Assembly (NCBI GenBank): GCA_020629895.1
Contig: JAHDCM010000024.1
Coordinates: 1-15,256 of the forward strand
DNA from: Bacteroidota bacterium
Lineage (GTDB): Bacteria; Bacteroidota; Bacteroidia; Chitinophagales; UBA2359
Length of the DNA stretch: 15,256 bases
Reading direction: 5' to 3'
This document shows, one piece after another, positions 1-6,626 of this stretch (the first letter of the stretch is position 1; each line of letters begins with the position of its first letter). The notes beneath the pieces were generated by a model, which searched no databases, was not told the origin of the DNA, and saw nothing but the letters and a program-made list of their open reading frames with translations. Both the position numbers and the translations under genes were made by a program.

Positions 1-3
1 TTT

Positions 4-43
4 ACCCTTGTAATTCACAGAATTGCAAGGGTTTTTTATTTTT
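4..43 (+). terminator. Rho-independent terminator of an upstream gene outside the window
   Basis: A 13-bp stem (4-16 with 20-32, one T:G wobble) closes a three-base loop ACA and runs directly into TTTTTTATTTTT. The T-tract lies only on the right side, so it ends transcription coming from the left on the plus strand. The gene it serves is not in the window. Confidence 0.85.
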
Positions 44-44
44 A

Positions 45-262
45 GGGCGTGTCCCTCCTTTTTCTTGTTTTTGTCTATGTTTATTGTGAGGATGTAGGGA
101 GTAGGCAAAAACAAGAAAAAGGAGGGTCGGGCTATCCGCTTGTAGTTGGCTCATAGCTGCTAGTGCAGCATAGCCCTAGCGGTGTCTTCCGCTGTCAGCC
201 CCGCTAGTCCTTGCAGCACAAAAGCACCTATTTTGCCAAGCTACCGCTACTATCCCTCACGC
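45..262 (+). repeat. Intergenic repeat, copy 1 (GGGCG...CTATCCCTCACGC element)
   Basis: A GC-richer, non-coding block between the upstream terminator and the end of the methyltransferase gene. In order it shows an opening GGGCG (45-49), a perfect 21-bp inverted repeat (53-73 with 106-126, 32-nt loop), a core GGTCGGGCTATCC (125-137), a variable segment, and an end motif CTATCCCTCACGC (250-262) inside a small CTACCGC/GCGGTAG stem (241-247/261-267). A clearly homologous copy lies in inverted orientation at 1469-1681, sharing for example CTTGTAGTTGGCT, GTGTCTTCC, CCAAGCTACCG and TACTATCCCTCACGC. No open reading frame runs through it. I recall similar GGTCGGGCTATCC / CTATCCCTCACGC repeats between genes in other Bacteroidota, but could not check this. 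Confidence 0.85.
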
Positions 263-294
263 GGTAGATCGCACATCGCACCATTTATCTCATT

Positions 295-1413
295 CTAAAA
301 CAACTCATATTTTCGATACTTACACTCCAATGGCCCATTAAACAGTGTAGCCTTTTTAGAAGCCCTTAAACCGATATGCTTAATAGCTGTTTGATCCCCA
401 CTAATAATCCACGCTTCATATCCTTTATATTGATTTTTGAGCCGATCACCAATGTCCTTATAAAAGCCTTGAATATTTTGTTGAGATAATCGTTCTCCAT
501 AAGGAGGATTCATAATGATGATTCCCTTTTCGAAAGATGCAACAGGGGCATCTAGTAAAAAATCGGCTTGTTGAAATTGTATTTGGCTGCTTAGTCCTGC
601 CCGTTTCGCATTATTAGTTGCAATAGGAATATTACGAGCTAGTTTATCTGCTCCATGAATGGGAACCGTAAGCGGTTTTGCCAAATCCCATGCCTCTTTT
701 CGGCATTTTTTCCATAAGCCAGCATCAAAGTTGCGCCATCGCATAAAGCCAAAGAACGTGCGTCGAATAGAAGGGGCAATATTACGGGCAATAAGAGCCG
801 CTTCGATAGGAATAGTCCCAGAACCACACATGGGGTCAATAAATGGCGTTTCGCCCTGCCAACCAGTCATCAAAATCATACCTGCTGCTAGTACTTCATT
901 GAGTGGTGCGAGGTTTTTTTGGGTGCGATACCCGCGTCGATGGAGTGACTCGCCCGAACTATCGAGTGAAAGCGAACAACGATGATCGTTGATGTAGAGG
1001 TTGAGCCGCAAATCGGGTCTTTCTACATCAATGGACGGCCGACGACCTGTTTTTTGGCGAAATTGGTCTACAATGGCATCTTTTGTTTTAAGGGCAATGT
1101 ATTTGGAGTGCTTGAAGAAGCGCGAATAAACGACACTATCTATGGCAAAAGTGCTATTAATGTCCAAGTATTCTGACCAGTCAATTTCTTGTACTTGTTG
1201 GTAGAACTGTTGTTCTGAACGAGCTTGAAATTGATGAATCGGTTGTAATATACGCAGCGCAGTACGTAAGTGCAGGTTGGCTTTGTAAAGTAATTCGAGA
1301 TCTCCATCAAATTGAACTGCTCGTTTGCGTTCTTGGATGTTGGTAGCTCCTAGCTGATTTAGCTCTTGGGCTAAGATTTGTTCTAGCCCGTGAAAGGTTT
1401 TGGCGATATACAT
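295..1413 (-). CDS. rlmL: THUMP-domain 23S rRNA (guanine-N2) methyltransferase, RlmL-like
   Basis: Predicted 372-residue cytosolic enzyme that transfers a methyl group from S-adenosylmethionine to the N2 of a guanine in 23S rRNA; the E. coli RlmL target is G2445. The N-terminal half fits a THUMP RNA-binding domain (about residues 40-150). The C-terminal half is the UPF0020 Rossmann methyltransferase with the SAM motif DPMCGSGT (193-200) and the catalytic NPPYGER motif (302-308). E. coli has a ~700-residue fusion with RlmK; this protein has only the RlmL half, usual for Bacteroidota. The reading frame stays open 45 codons further upstream, but that extension lies partly in repeat copy 2 and is not family-like. 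MYIAKTFHGL is the natural N-terminus and sits just below a TACCTTTG promoter element. Two inverted repeat copies flank the gene. Exact target base not provable here. Confidence 0.9.
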   Translation of the reverse strand: MYIAKTFHGLEQILAQELNQLGATNIQERKRAVQFDGDLELLYKANLHLRTALRILQPIHQFQARSEQQFYQQVQEIDWSEYLDINSTFAIDSVVYSRFFKHSKYIALKTKDAIVDQFRQKTGRRPSIDVERPDLRLNLYINDHRCSLSLDSSGESLHRRGYRTQKNLAPLNEVLAAGMILMTGWQGETPFIDPMCGSGTIPIEAALIARNIAPSIRRTFFGFMRWRNFDAGLWKKCRKEAWDLAKPLTVPIHGADKLARNIPIATNNAKRAGLSSQIQFQQADFLLDAPVASFEKGIIIMNPPYGERLSQQNIQGFYKDIGDRLKNQYKGYEAWIISGDQTAIKHIGLRASKKATLFNGPLECKYRKYELF

Positions 1414-1417
1414 GGAG

Positions 1418-1425
1418 CAAAGGTA
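1418..1425 (-). promoter_or_regulatory. Bacteroidota-type -7 element for rlmL
   Basis: TACCTTTG on the minus strand matches the TAnnTTTG consensus exactly. Its last base is only four nucleotides from the ATG at 1413, so the transcript should begin at or next to the start codon. No clear -33 element is visible. Confidence 0.55.
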
Positions 1426-1468
1426 CAAGAAATTTGATGATCGTTCCCTACATTCGATTACTGGTTTT

Positions 1469-1681
1469 GCGTGAGGGATAGTAACGGTAGCTTGGTGAAG
1501 TAGGTGCGTAGGGCTGCTTCGACTAGCAGGGCTGACGAAGGAAGACACTGCTAGGCGTTTAGCAGCCCTAGCCCCTACAAGCCAACTACAAGTGGATAGC
1601 CCGACCCCATTTTTCTTGTTTTTGCTGGTGGTTTATTTCTATGAGGACGCGAGCGAAAACAAGAAAAATGGGGTCACGCCC
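1469..1681 (-). repeat. Intergenic repeat, copy 2 (inverted relative to copy 1)
   Basis: Read on the minus strand, this block repeats the order seen at 45-262: GGGCG (1681-1677), a long hairpin, the core GGTCGGGCTATCC (1606-1594), a variable segment sharing many words with copy 1, and the end motif CTATCCCTCACGC (1481-1469). The hairpin pairs 1603-1626 with 1652-1675 (24 bp with one wobble). Its arm sequence differs from copy 1 but pairing is kept. The opening GGGCG overlaps the last base of the stop codon of the neighbouring BNR-like gene, so the element abuts that reading frame directly. It may also act as a terminator or mRNA-end structure for that gene. Confidence 0.85.
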
Positions 1682-2658
1682 TAAAAAATACAACGAATAA
1701 TAGTCCCTTCATCGCCTACTATAAAACCTCCTTGTGTGTCACTAGGAACAAAAGCATTAAATTTTTGAAAATCCAGATTGCTAATTTGCTGCCATGTATC
1801 GCCACCATCCTGCGTATGTAGGCAACTATTGGTGCCAACGATAACGCCTTGTAGCTCATCATAAAAATAGACGCGCTCGAAATGTTGCGATTTGTTGAAT
1901 AGGCTTTCCCCCCGACGCAGTGTTAGCCAGGTATTACCAGCATCAGTAGTTTTGAGAATACTGCCTTGATAACCAACTACATAACCAGTTGTAGGACTAG
2001 GGAAGTGAATGGAGGTAAAAAAGTCACCTTTTGCGGCTAGTTGTTGCCAAGAATCTCCTCCATCAGTAGTTTTATAAATAACCCCATAACCACAAGCATA
2101 AGCAGTATGTGTACTAGTCCACCAAACATCGCGAAGTTCGTGTTCAAAGGTATGCGAGTCCCAAGTTTTCGTGGCATTGGTCGTTCGTAAAATTTGTCCC
2201 ATATTGTACCCGCGTCCACCAACAATTAGTCCGAGTGTATCATTGATGAAATGAACTGCGCGAAGTGCCTGCCAGGGAAATTCGTAGGAGTCTTGTTGTT
2301 GTAGCGTCCACTGTTTACCTCCATCATAAGTGATTAATACTTTTGACTCGTAGGCAGTTGCGATACCAAACTGTGGATTGACAAATTGAATGTCAAAAAG
2401 AATTTTTTGGATACCCGTTGTTTGTTCTTGCCAAGTATGCCCCCCATCATTGGTATAGAGTAGGGTCGCATAATCGTAGCGACTACCCCCACAAACGTAA
2501 CCCGTGTCGGCATTGAGAAAATGGGCCGACCATAAACGGTAGTCTTTTTGTTCTTGGAGCAATTCCCAATTAATGATTTGATTGGTTTCTTTTTGGCAGC
2601 CCCAACTTCCGATTAGTAAAAATAGGAAACAGACAAGGTATTTAACATTAGAAGCCAT
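1681..2658 (-). CDS. YCF48/BNR-like beta-propeller lipoprotein
   Basis: A 325-residue exported protein whose body is built of repeated Asp-box units: TNDGGHTW, TYDGGKQW, TTDGGDSW, TTDAGNTW and TQDGGDTW, plus a degenerate TTNATKTW. This is the signature of the YCF48/sialidase-type beta-propeller. The start was placed at MASNVKYLVCFL rather than 17 codons upstream. That start gives a standard signal peptide ending in SWGC (Cys21, a loose lipobox), does not overlap pdxH, and lies just below a TACATTTG promoter element. YCF48 itself helps assemble photosystem II, but the many Bacteroidota relatives have no known role and usually sit in the periplasm or at the surface. No catalytic residues can be named. 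The stop codon touches repeat copy 2. Confidence 0.8.
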   Translation of the reverse strand: MASNVKYLVCFLFLLIGSWGCQKETNQIINWELLQEQKDYRLWSAHFLNADTGYVCGGSRYDYATLLYTNDGGHTWQEQTTGIQKILFDIQFVNPQFGIATAYESKVLITYDGGKQWTLQQQDSYEFPWQALRAVHFINDTLGLIVGGRGYNMGQILRTTNATKTWDSHTFEHELRDVWWTSTHTAYACGYGVIYKTTDGGDSWQQLAAKGDFFTSIHFPSPTTGYVVGYQGSILKTTDAGNTWLTLRRGESLFNKSQHFERVYFYDELQGVIVGTNSCLHTQDGGDTWQQISNLDFQKFNAFVPSDTQGGFIVGDEGTIIRCIF

Positions 2659-2669
2659 AAGTAGATATA

Positions 2670-2677
2670 CAAATGTA
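2670..2677 (-). promoter_or_regulatory. -7 element upstream of the YCF48-like gene
   Basis: TACATTTG on the minus strand, an exact TAnnTTTG match, placed 11 nt before the ATG and just past the pdxH stop codon. It suggests that the lipoprotein gene can be transcribed separately from pdxH with a very short leader. No convincing -33 element was seen. Confidence 0.5.
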
Positions 2678-2681
2678 AAGG

Positions 2682-3344
2682 TTATGGAGCTAGTCGGTCT
2701 AGTTGCCAAGTGTTGTCCGTCTCCTGAAGGCGATATTGAAAACGGTCATGTAATCGACTACTTTGCCCTTGCCAAAATTCGAAAGTATGTGGAATTAACA
2801 CAAAACCACCCCAGTGATCAGGACGCTTAATTTGTTCGGTATTTGCATATTGCTGTTCATAGTCCTTTACCCTTTGTTCGAGTTCGGTACGAGAAGATAA
2901 AATGCTACTTTGTGGGGAGGCAATGGCTCCAATTCGGCTTTTTTTGGGCCGACTGTTGAAATATTGATCTGAAATAGCGGGAGACGCTTTTTGAATACTG
3001 CCTTCGATTCGTATTTGACGTTCCAAAAGATCCCAGTAAAACAGTAAGGCTGCATGAGGGTTTTGAATTAATTCTTGCCCTTTTCGACTGTGATAATTGG
3101 TGTAGAAAAAAAAGCCTTGTTGTTCCTTGTAACCTTTTAATAATACCATGCGTAAAGAAGGACGAGAAGCCTTATTAGATGTAGCAAGTGCCATTGCATT
3201 GGCCTCCAGAATCTCACTGTTTATGGCTTCCTGAAGCCACTGTTCGAATTGTTCGTATGGATTAGGCAGCATTTTTGTACGGTCAAGACGTGTAGATTGG
3301 TAATCTTTTCGCATATTGGAAAGTACAAGTTTTTCCTTTTTCAT
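2682..3344 (-). CDS. pdxH: Pyridoxamine 5'-phosphate oxidase
   Basis: FMN-dependent cytosolic enzyme that oxidises pyridoxamine or pyridoxine 5'-phosphate to pyridoxal 5'-phosphate, the last step of vitamin B6 synthesis and salvage. At 220 residues it is close to the E. coli enzyme and collinear with it. Recognisable parts are MRKDY near the N-terminus, the FMN-binding RMVLLKGY (65-72) and FFFYTNYHSRKGQEL (78-92), ERQIRIEG (109-116), SRPKKSRIGA (131-140), FWQGQSSRLHDRF with substrate-binding Arg197 and His199, and the terminal DRLAP. The first ATG is used; a second at residue 11 (3314) would also give a full-length family member. The YCF48-like lipoprotein gene follows 23 nt downstream on the same strand but seems to have its own promoter. 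Confidence 0.95.
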   Translation of the reverse strand: MKKEKLVLSNMRKDYQSTRLDRTKMLPNPYEQFEQWLQEAINSEILEANAMALATSNKASRPSLRMVLLKGYKEQQGFFFYTNYHSRKGQELIQNPHAALLFYWDLLERQIRIEGSIQKASPAISDQYFNSRPKKSRIGAIASPQSSILSSRTELEQRVKDYEQQYANTEQIKRPDHWGGFVLIPHTFEFWQGQSSRLHDRFQYRLQETDNTWQLDRLAP

Positions 3345-3648
3345 GATTGGTTAAATTTTGAAGAACTTGAAAATTGAATGTGAAGATAAAATGCTGATTA
3401 TAAATAATGTCGGTTAATTGCTGAACATTATTTGCTTGAAAATGGTATAAAATTGTAATTATTGTACTATTTTTAATAGTCAAGTTTTTTGTGTAAAATA
3501 TCCTACTAATTTATCTACTTCATTTTGTGTTGATTCAACTATTTATATCTAATAATTAATAGGGAATAGTTGGTTTGATGACTAGATAATATTGTCTTAT
3601 TTATTAAGTAATAAGTGTTAATTTAAAAATTGTAAAAGTAAAGACATC
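3345..3648. other. AT-rich divergent intergenic spacer
   Basis: About 300 bp of very AT-rich DNA between pdxH (minus) and the GTPase-module genes (plus). It must hold both promoters. The only consensus-like candidate for the plus strand is TAATATTG at 3587-3594 (one mismatch to TAnnTTTG, no well-spaced -33), so I do not call a promoter. No gene, RNA or repeat seen. Confidence 0.6.
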
Positions 3649-3996
3649 ATGGCTAAGAATAATAATGAATCTGCTCCTGAATTGCAAGCAGGACTTTCGG
3701 AAGTAAGTGCCATTCGAGATATTCTCTTTGGGACGCACATGAAAACTTATGAGAATAGGTTTAATGAGTTAAGTGCAAAGTTAGATGAAATTCATGAGAA
3801 GTTAAATACTTCCATAAGTGACCTAGATCAACGTGTTTCGAATGATATGGCAACAATGGAAGATAAACTAGTTCGACAACATGACAAGGATCATGCTGCT
3901 TTGTTGGATAAAATTAGTAAACTAAGTGAGCAAAAGACAGATCGAGTTGCATTAGGTAAGATGCTGATTCAGATTGGTGAAAAGCTCTCTTCCTAA
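3649..3996 (+). CDS. Small coiled-coil protein, first gene of the GTPase module
   Basis: A 115-residue acidic, soluble protein with no signal peptide or membrane segment. After a polar N-terminus comes the motif SAIRDILFGTHMKTYENRF (residues about 20-38). The rest is heptad-rich helix (about 35-100: LSAKLDEIHEKL, ISDLDQRV, LLDKISKLSEQ), so it should form an extended coiled coil, probably oligomeric. I do not recognise a named family. I recall short proteins with an I/LxxxLFG motif followed by a coiled coil next to small-GTPase genes in other bacteria, but this was not checked. It precedes the roadblock/longin-like gene by 57 nt on the same strand, consistent with a scaffold or adaptor in the same operon. 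Function unknown. Confidence 0.75.
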   Translation: MAKNNNESAPELQAGLSEVSAIRDILFGTHMKTYENRFNELSAKLDEIHEKLNTSISDLDQRVSNDMATMEDKLVRQHDKDHAALLDKISKLSEQKTDRVALGKMLIQIGEKLSS

Positions 3997-4053
3997 AATA
4001 GTATCTAAGCGTAAAACTATCCCTCTTTCAAAAAACGCCCGAAGAGAAAGTTT

Positions 4054-4962
4054 ATGAATGAAAAATCACTGTTTGAGCAACTCCAATACATCCTCTTAGA
4101 ACAAGATCGGAAACGTAACCGTCAAATGGCGGATAAGGTAGAGGATATTCAGTCTGAAGTATCAGATTTAAAGGAGGAGGTGCAGGAAATTAAGGAGGAT
4201 GTGAGTGGTCTTAAAGAGGGACTTGAAGATCCTGAGAAGTTTGAGCAAAAAGTGGATCCTTACGTAAAGAATCGAATTACCGATTTAAAAGTCAATTTTC
4301 AACATTATTTTGGCCATGAGGTTAAAGAAACGATTAAGACAGAATTAGAACATTCGCGAGACGATTTTATTGAGGCCTTATATCCAATTATTGGACAGGT
4401 GGTACGTCGATATGTGAAATATTCTTTTGATGGTTTTTTAGAAAATGTAAACCATCGCATGTCTAGTGCTTTTTCTCCTAAACGATGGGCTAATCGAGTA
4501 AGAGCAGTTTTCGCAGGAGTATCAGGTGACGAATTGCTTATTCAAGAATCAATTGCACAAGCAAAGATAGAAGAGGCTTTCGTTATACACATGGATTCTG
4601 GTTTGTTGATTGGTAGCTATTCCAGCAATAATACCACCGATTTGGATATGATTGCTGGAATGCTTACGGCTATTAAGTCATTTGTAAAAGATGCTTTTCA
4701 GGCAAAAGATCAAGGAGAACTAGAAACAATTGAGTATGGTAATTATAGAATACTGATTAACCATTTTCATAAATATTATGTAGCAACAGTACTTTCAGGA
4801 ATGGTAGATGCCAAATTAAAAGAACGACTAGATGTGCATTTTATGGAGTTTTCCAAAAAACATATCCCTGATACTATTGGTGATATTGATGACCGATTGT
4901 TTTCTTCCGTTTCTAATAAACTTAAAAAAAGCATTCAGGATTTTGAGAAAAGTACAAAATAG
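4054..4962 (+). CDS. Coiled-coil protein with predicted roadblock/longin-like C-terminal domain
   Basis: A 302-residue cytosolic protein with three regions. Residues ~1-60 are a charged coiled coil (VEDIQSEVSDLKEEVQEIKEDV). Residues ~65-160 form a helical linker containing ALYPIIGQVVRRYVKYSF and a basic FSPKRWANRVRAVFAGVSGDE stretch. Residues ~165-280 alternate strands and helices in the pattern of a roadblock/longin fold: EEAFVIHMDSGLLIGSYS, then DLDMIAGMLTAIKSFVKDAF, then LETIEYGNYRILINHFHKYYVATVLSG. I recall the combination LYPIIG / VIHxxTGLLI / ISGMLTAIxxFVxDAF from proteins of cyanobacteria and Bacteroidota, some fused to OmpA domains; here no OmpA domain follows. Roadblock proteins such as MglB act as GTPase partners, and the GTPase gene starts 27 nt downstream, so a regulator or platform for that GTPase is the natural inference. 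The fold assignment is by eye. Confidence 0.7.
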   Translation: MNEKSLFEQLQYILLEQDRKRNRQMADKVEDIQSEVSDLKEEVQEIKEDVSGLKEGLEDPEKFEQKVDPYVKNRITDLKVNFQHYFGHEVKETIKTELEHSRDDFIEALYPIIGQVVRRYVKYSFDGFLENVNHRMSSAFSPKRWANRVRAVFAGVSGDELLIQESIAQAKIEEAFVIHMDSGLLIGSYSSNNTTDLDMIAGMLTAIKSFVKDAFQAKDQGELETIEYGNYRILINHFHKYYVATVLSGMVDAKLKERLDVHFMEFSKKHIPDTIGDIDDRLFSSVSNKLKKSIQDFEKSTK

Positions 4963-4989
4963 AGAGCCTAAAAATAAATTGAATCATAA

Positions 4990-5478
4990 GTGAAGTCAAT
5001 CAGCAAAAAAATAATTTTAACAGGTAGCTTTTGTGTAGGGAAAACCTCTCTCATTAGTCGCTTTGTCTATCAACGCTTTCCATTTAACTATCAAACAACA
5101 TTAGGTGTTCGTATTGATAAAAAACTAGTGGAAACGGGTGATGTGAATGTTAATATGATCATCTGGGATATAGGAGGGGAACAAACACAAGCTAGGGTGC
5201 CTGAATCGTATTATTTAGGAAGTAGTGGAGTAATCTATGTCTTTGATCTCTCTCGACCATCTAGTTTCTATAATATGGCGAATGACGTAGAGTTTATTCG
5301 TAAAAAACTGCCCAAATCTCCCATTATTATTGTGGGTAATAAAGTAGACCTCTTAGATGAAAGAACCCTTGAGGAAGTAAAAAGTATTCTCCCCATTGAA
5401 CCTGATTTCTACACCAGTGCCCGTGTTGGCAATAACGTAGAAGATGTATTTTTAAAGTTAGCACAAGCCATGATTTGA
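4990..5478 (+). CDS. Rab/Arf-like small GTPase with altered catalytic positions
   Basis: A 162-residue single-domain Ras-superfamily GTPase, expected to bind GTP and GDP as a cytosolic switch. All five G-boxes are visible: G1 GSFCVGKTS (12-20), G2 Thr37 in TTLGV, G3 WDIGGEQ (59-65), G4 NKVD (117-120) and G5 TSA (142-144). There is no C-terminal cysteine for lipidation. Two key positions are unusual: the residue matching Ras Gly12 is Phe14, and the residue matching Ras Gln61/Arf Gln71 is Glu64 (the glutamine comes one later). Intrinsic hydrolysis may therefore be slow or need a partner. The start is GTG at 4990; a later start would cut into the first strand. Its stop codon overlaps the kinase start (TGATG), so the two are probably translated together. 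It resembles bacterial Rab-like families rather than MglA, judged by motif only. Confidence 0.88.
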   Translation: MKSISKKIILTGSFCVGKTSLISRFVYQRFPFNYQTTLGVRIDKKLVETGDVNVNMIIWDIGGEQTQARVPESYYLGSSGVIYVFDLSRPSSFYNMANDVEFIRKKLPKSPIIIVGNKVDLLDERTLEEVKSILPIEPDFYTSARVGNNVEDVFLKLAQAMI

Positions 5479-6626
5479 TGTCCATACAAGACTATAAAAA
5501 AACATATTTTTATAATAAAGCACAGATCGTCTTATTTAATGAGAATGGTATTCTGATAGATACATGCAATACCCTCATCAATATGGTAGGAGATAAAAAG
5601 CAATCTGTGTTTGATAACTTCCCTTTTCTGGAAGGTATTAAAGCAGGTTTGCAAAAACTAAGCTATGAAGATGGTGATTTGTACTTTCCTCGTGTTGAAG
5701 TGAGCTTTCAAAACAAAGATTGGGTATTCGATTTCACCTTTAGACGTTCAAAGGATGATCTATCAACCATTGTTTGGATGATTCAAGATCTAACCGATCA
5801 ATACATGTACCTACTTACTGTACAACAAGAACGCAACGAATCAATTATCAAACGCCAATTATTAGAAGCGCGCCATCATTCTATTGTATTACAAAAAGAA
5901 ATAGAACACCTCAACAAAATTCATCAAATAAGAATTGATTATCTCGACAAAGTTAGCCACGATATAAAAATTCCTATCCGAGAAATTAGTGGAATGTCCT
6001 TTTTATTAAAGGAATATGTAAAGGAAGAAAAAGGAAAAGAATATCTTGAAAATTTATCGGGAGCCGCTCAAAACCTAGTCGGAATGATTGAGCAAATGAT
6101 GGAGATTTCTCAAATCCATTCTGGACAAATACAATTTCGAGAAACAGCATTTATTTTACATGAACTCATCAATATCGTTGTTAATACCTTTAAATACTCA
6201 AGCAAAAAATCAGATATTCCTGTAAAGGTAAACATCGATACAGAAGTACCTGTTTATTTGATGGGCGATAAAGTGCGTCTTTCCCAAATCTTGTACAACC
6301 TCATCAATAATGCCCTCAAATTTACCCTAGAAGGGAGTATCAAGCTAAATGTACACCTAAAACAAAAAAAATTAGAAGAAAAAAACTGTACCCTTCATTT
6401 TCATGTGATAGATACAGGAGTTGGAATTGAGCAACAAGACCTCCTTTATGTATTTGCTCCTTACCACCAAACCAAACTGAGCAAAAAAGTACCTAATGAA
6501 GGGATCGGACTTGGACTCACTATCGTCAAAGAATTAGTGGAGTTGCAAGGAGGAACCATTGGCGTAAATAGTACACCAGGTGAAGGTAGTGAGTTTTATT
6601 TTACTATGAATTTTAAATTACAATAA
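5478..6626 (+). CDS. Soluble PAS-type sensor histidine kinase
   Basis: A 382-residue cytosolic histidine kinase without signal peptide or membrane helices. Residues ~14-110 read as a PAS-like sensor (AQIVLFNENGILIDTCN ... TIVWMIQDLTDQYMYL). A helical linker follows (~113-155), then a HisKA domain with the phosphorylatable His161 in SHDIKIPIREI, and a HATPase_c domain with N-box NLINNALKF (274-282), G1 box DTGVGI (312-317), F-region VFAPY and G2 box GIGLGL (342-347). It has no receiver domain, and no response regulator gene lies in the window. The ATG at 5478 shares its A with the TGA stop of the GTPase gene. A TTG one codon earlier is less likely. The 3' end overlaps the convergent DUF4112 gene by 9 bp. 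Linkage suggests that it senses or transmits the state of the GTPase module. Confidence 0.9.
   Translation: MSIQDYKKTYFYNKAQIVLFNENGILIDTCNTLINMVGDKKQSVFDNFPFLEGIKAGLQKLSYEDGDLYFPRVEVSFQNKDWVFDFTFRRSKDDLSTIVWMIQDLTDQYMYLLTVQQERNESIIKRQLLEARHHSIVLQKEIEHLNKIHQIRIDYLDKVSHDIKIPIREISGMSFLLKEYVKEEKGKEYLENLSGAAQNLVGMIEQMMEISQIHSGQIQFRETAFILHELINIVVNTFKYSSKKSDIPVKVNIDTEVPVYLMGDKVRLSQILYNLINNALKFTLEGSIKLNVHLKQKKLEEKNCTLHFHVIDTGVGIEQQDLLYVFAPYHQTKLSKKVPNEGIGLGLTIVKELVELQGGTIGVNSTPGEGSEFYFTMNFKLQ

Noticed and set aside
659..1176. Plus-strand reading frames opposite rlmL
   Set aside because: They are antisense shadows of a well-supported gene, with no start context or recognisable domain.
1414..1548. 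45-codon N-terminal extension of the rlmL reading frame
   Set aside because: It runs through the promoter element and repeat copy 2, and the family begins at MYIAKTF.
45..1681. Transposon with rlmL as cargo
   Set aside because: The flanking copies are non-coding, diverged repeats with no transposase or target-site duplication, and rlmL is a housekeeping gene.
3587..3594. TAATATTG as promoter of the GTPase module
   Set aside because: It has one mismatch to TAnnTTTG, no well-spaced -33 element and lies in very AT-rich DNA.
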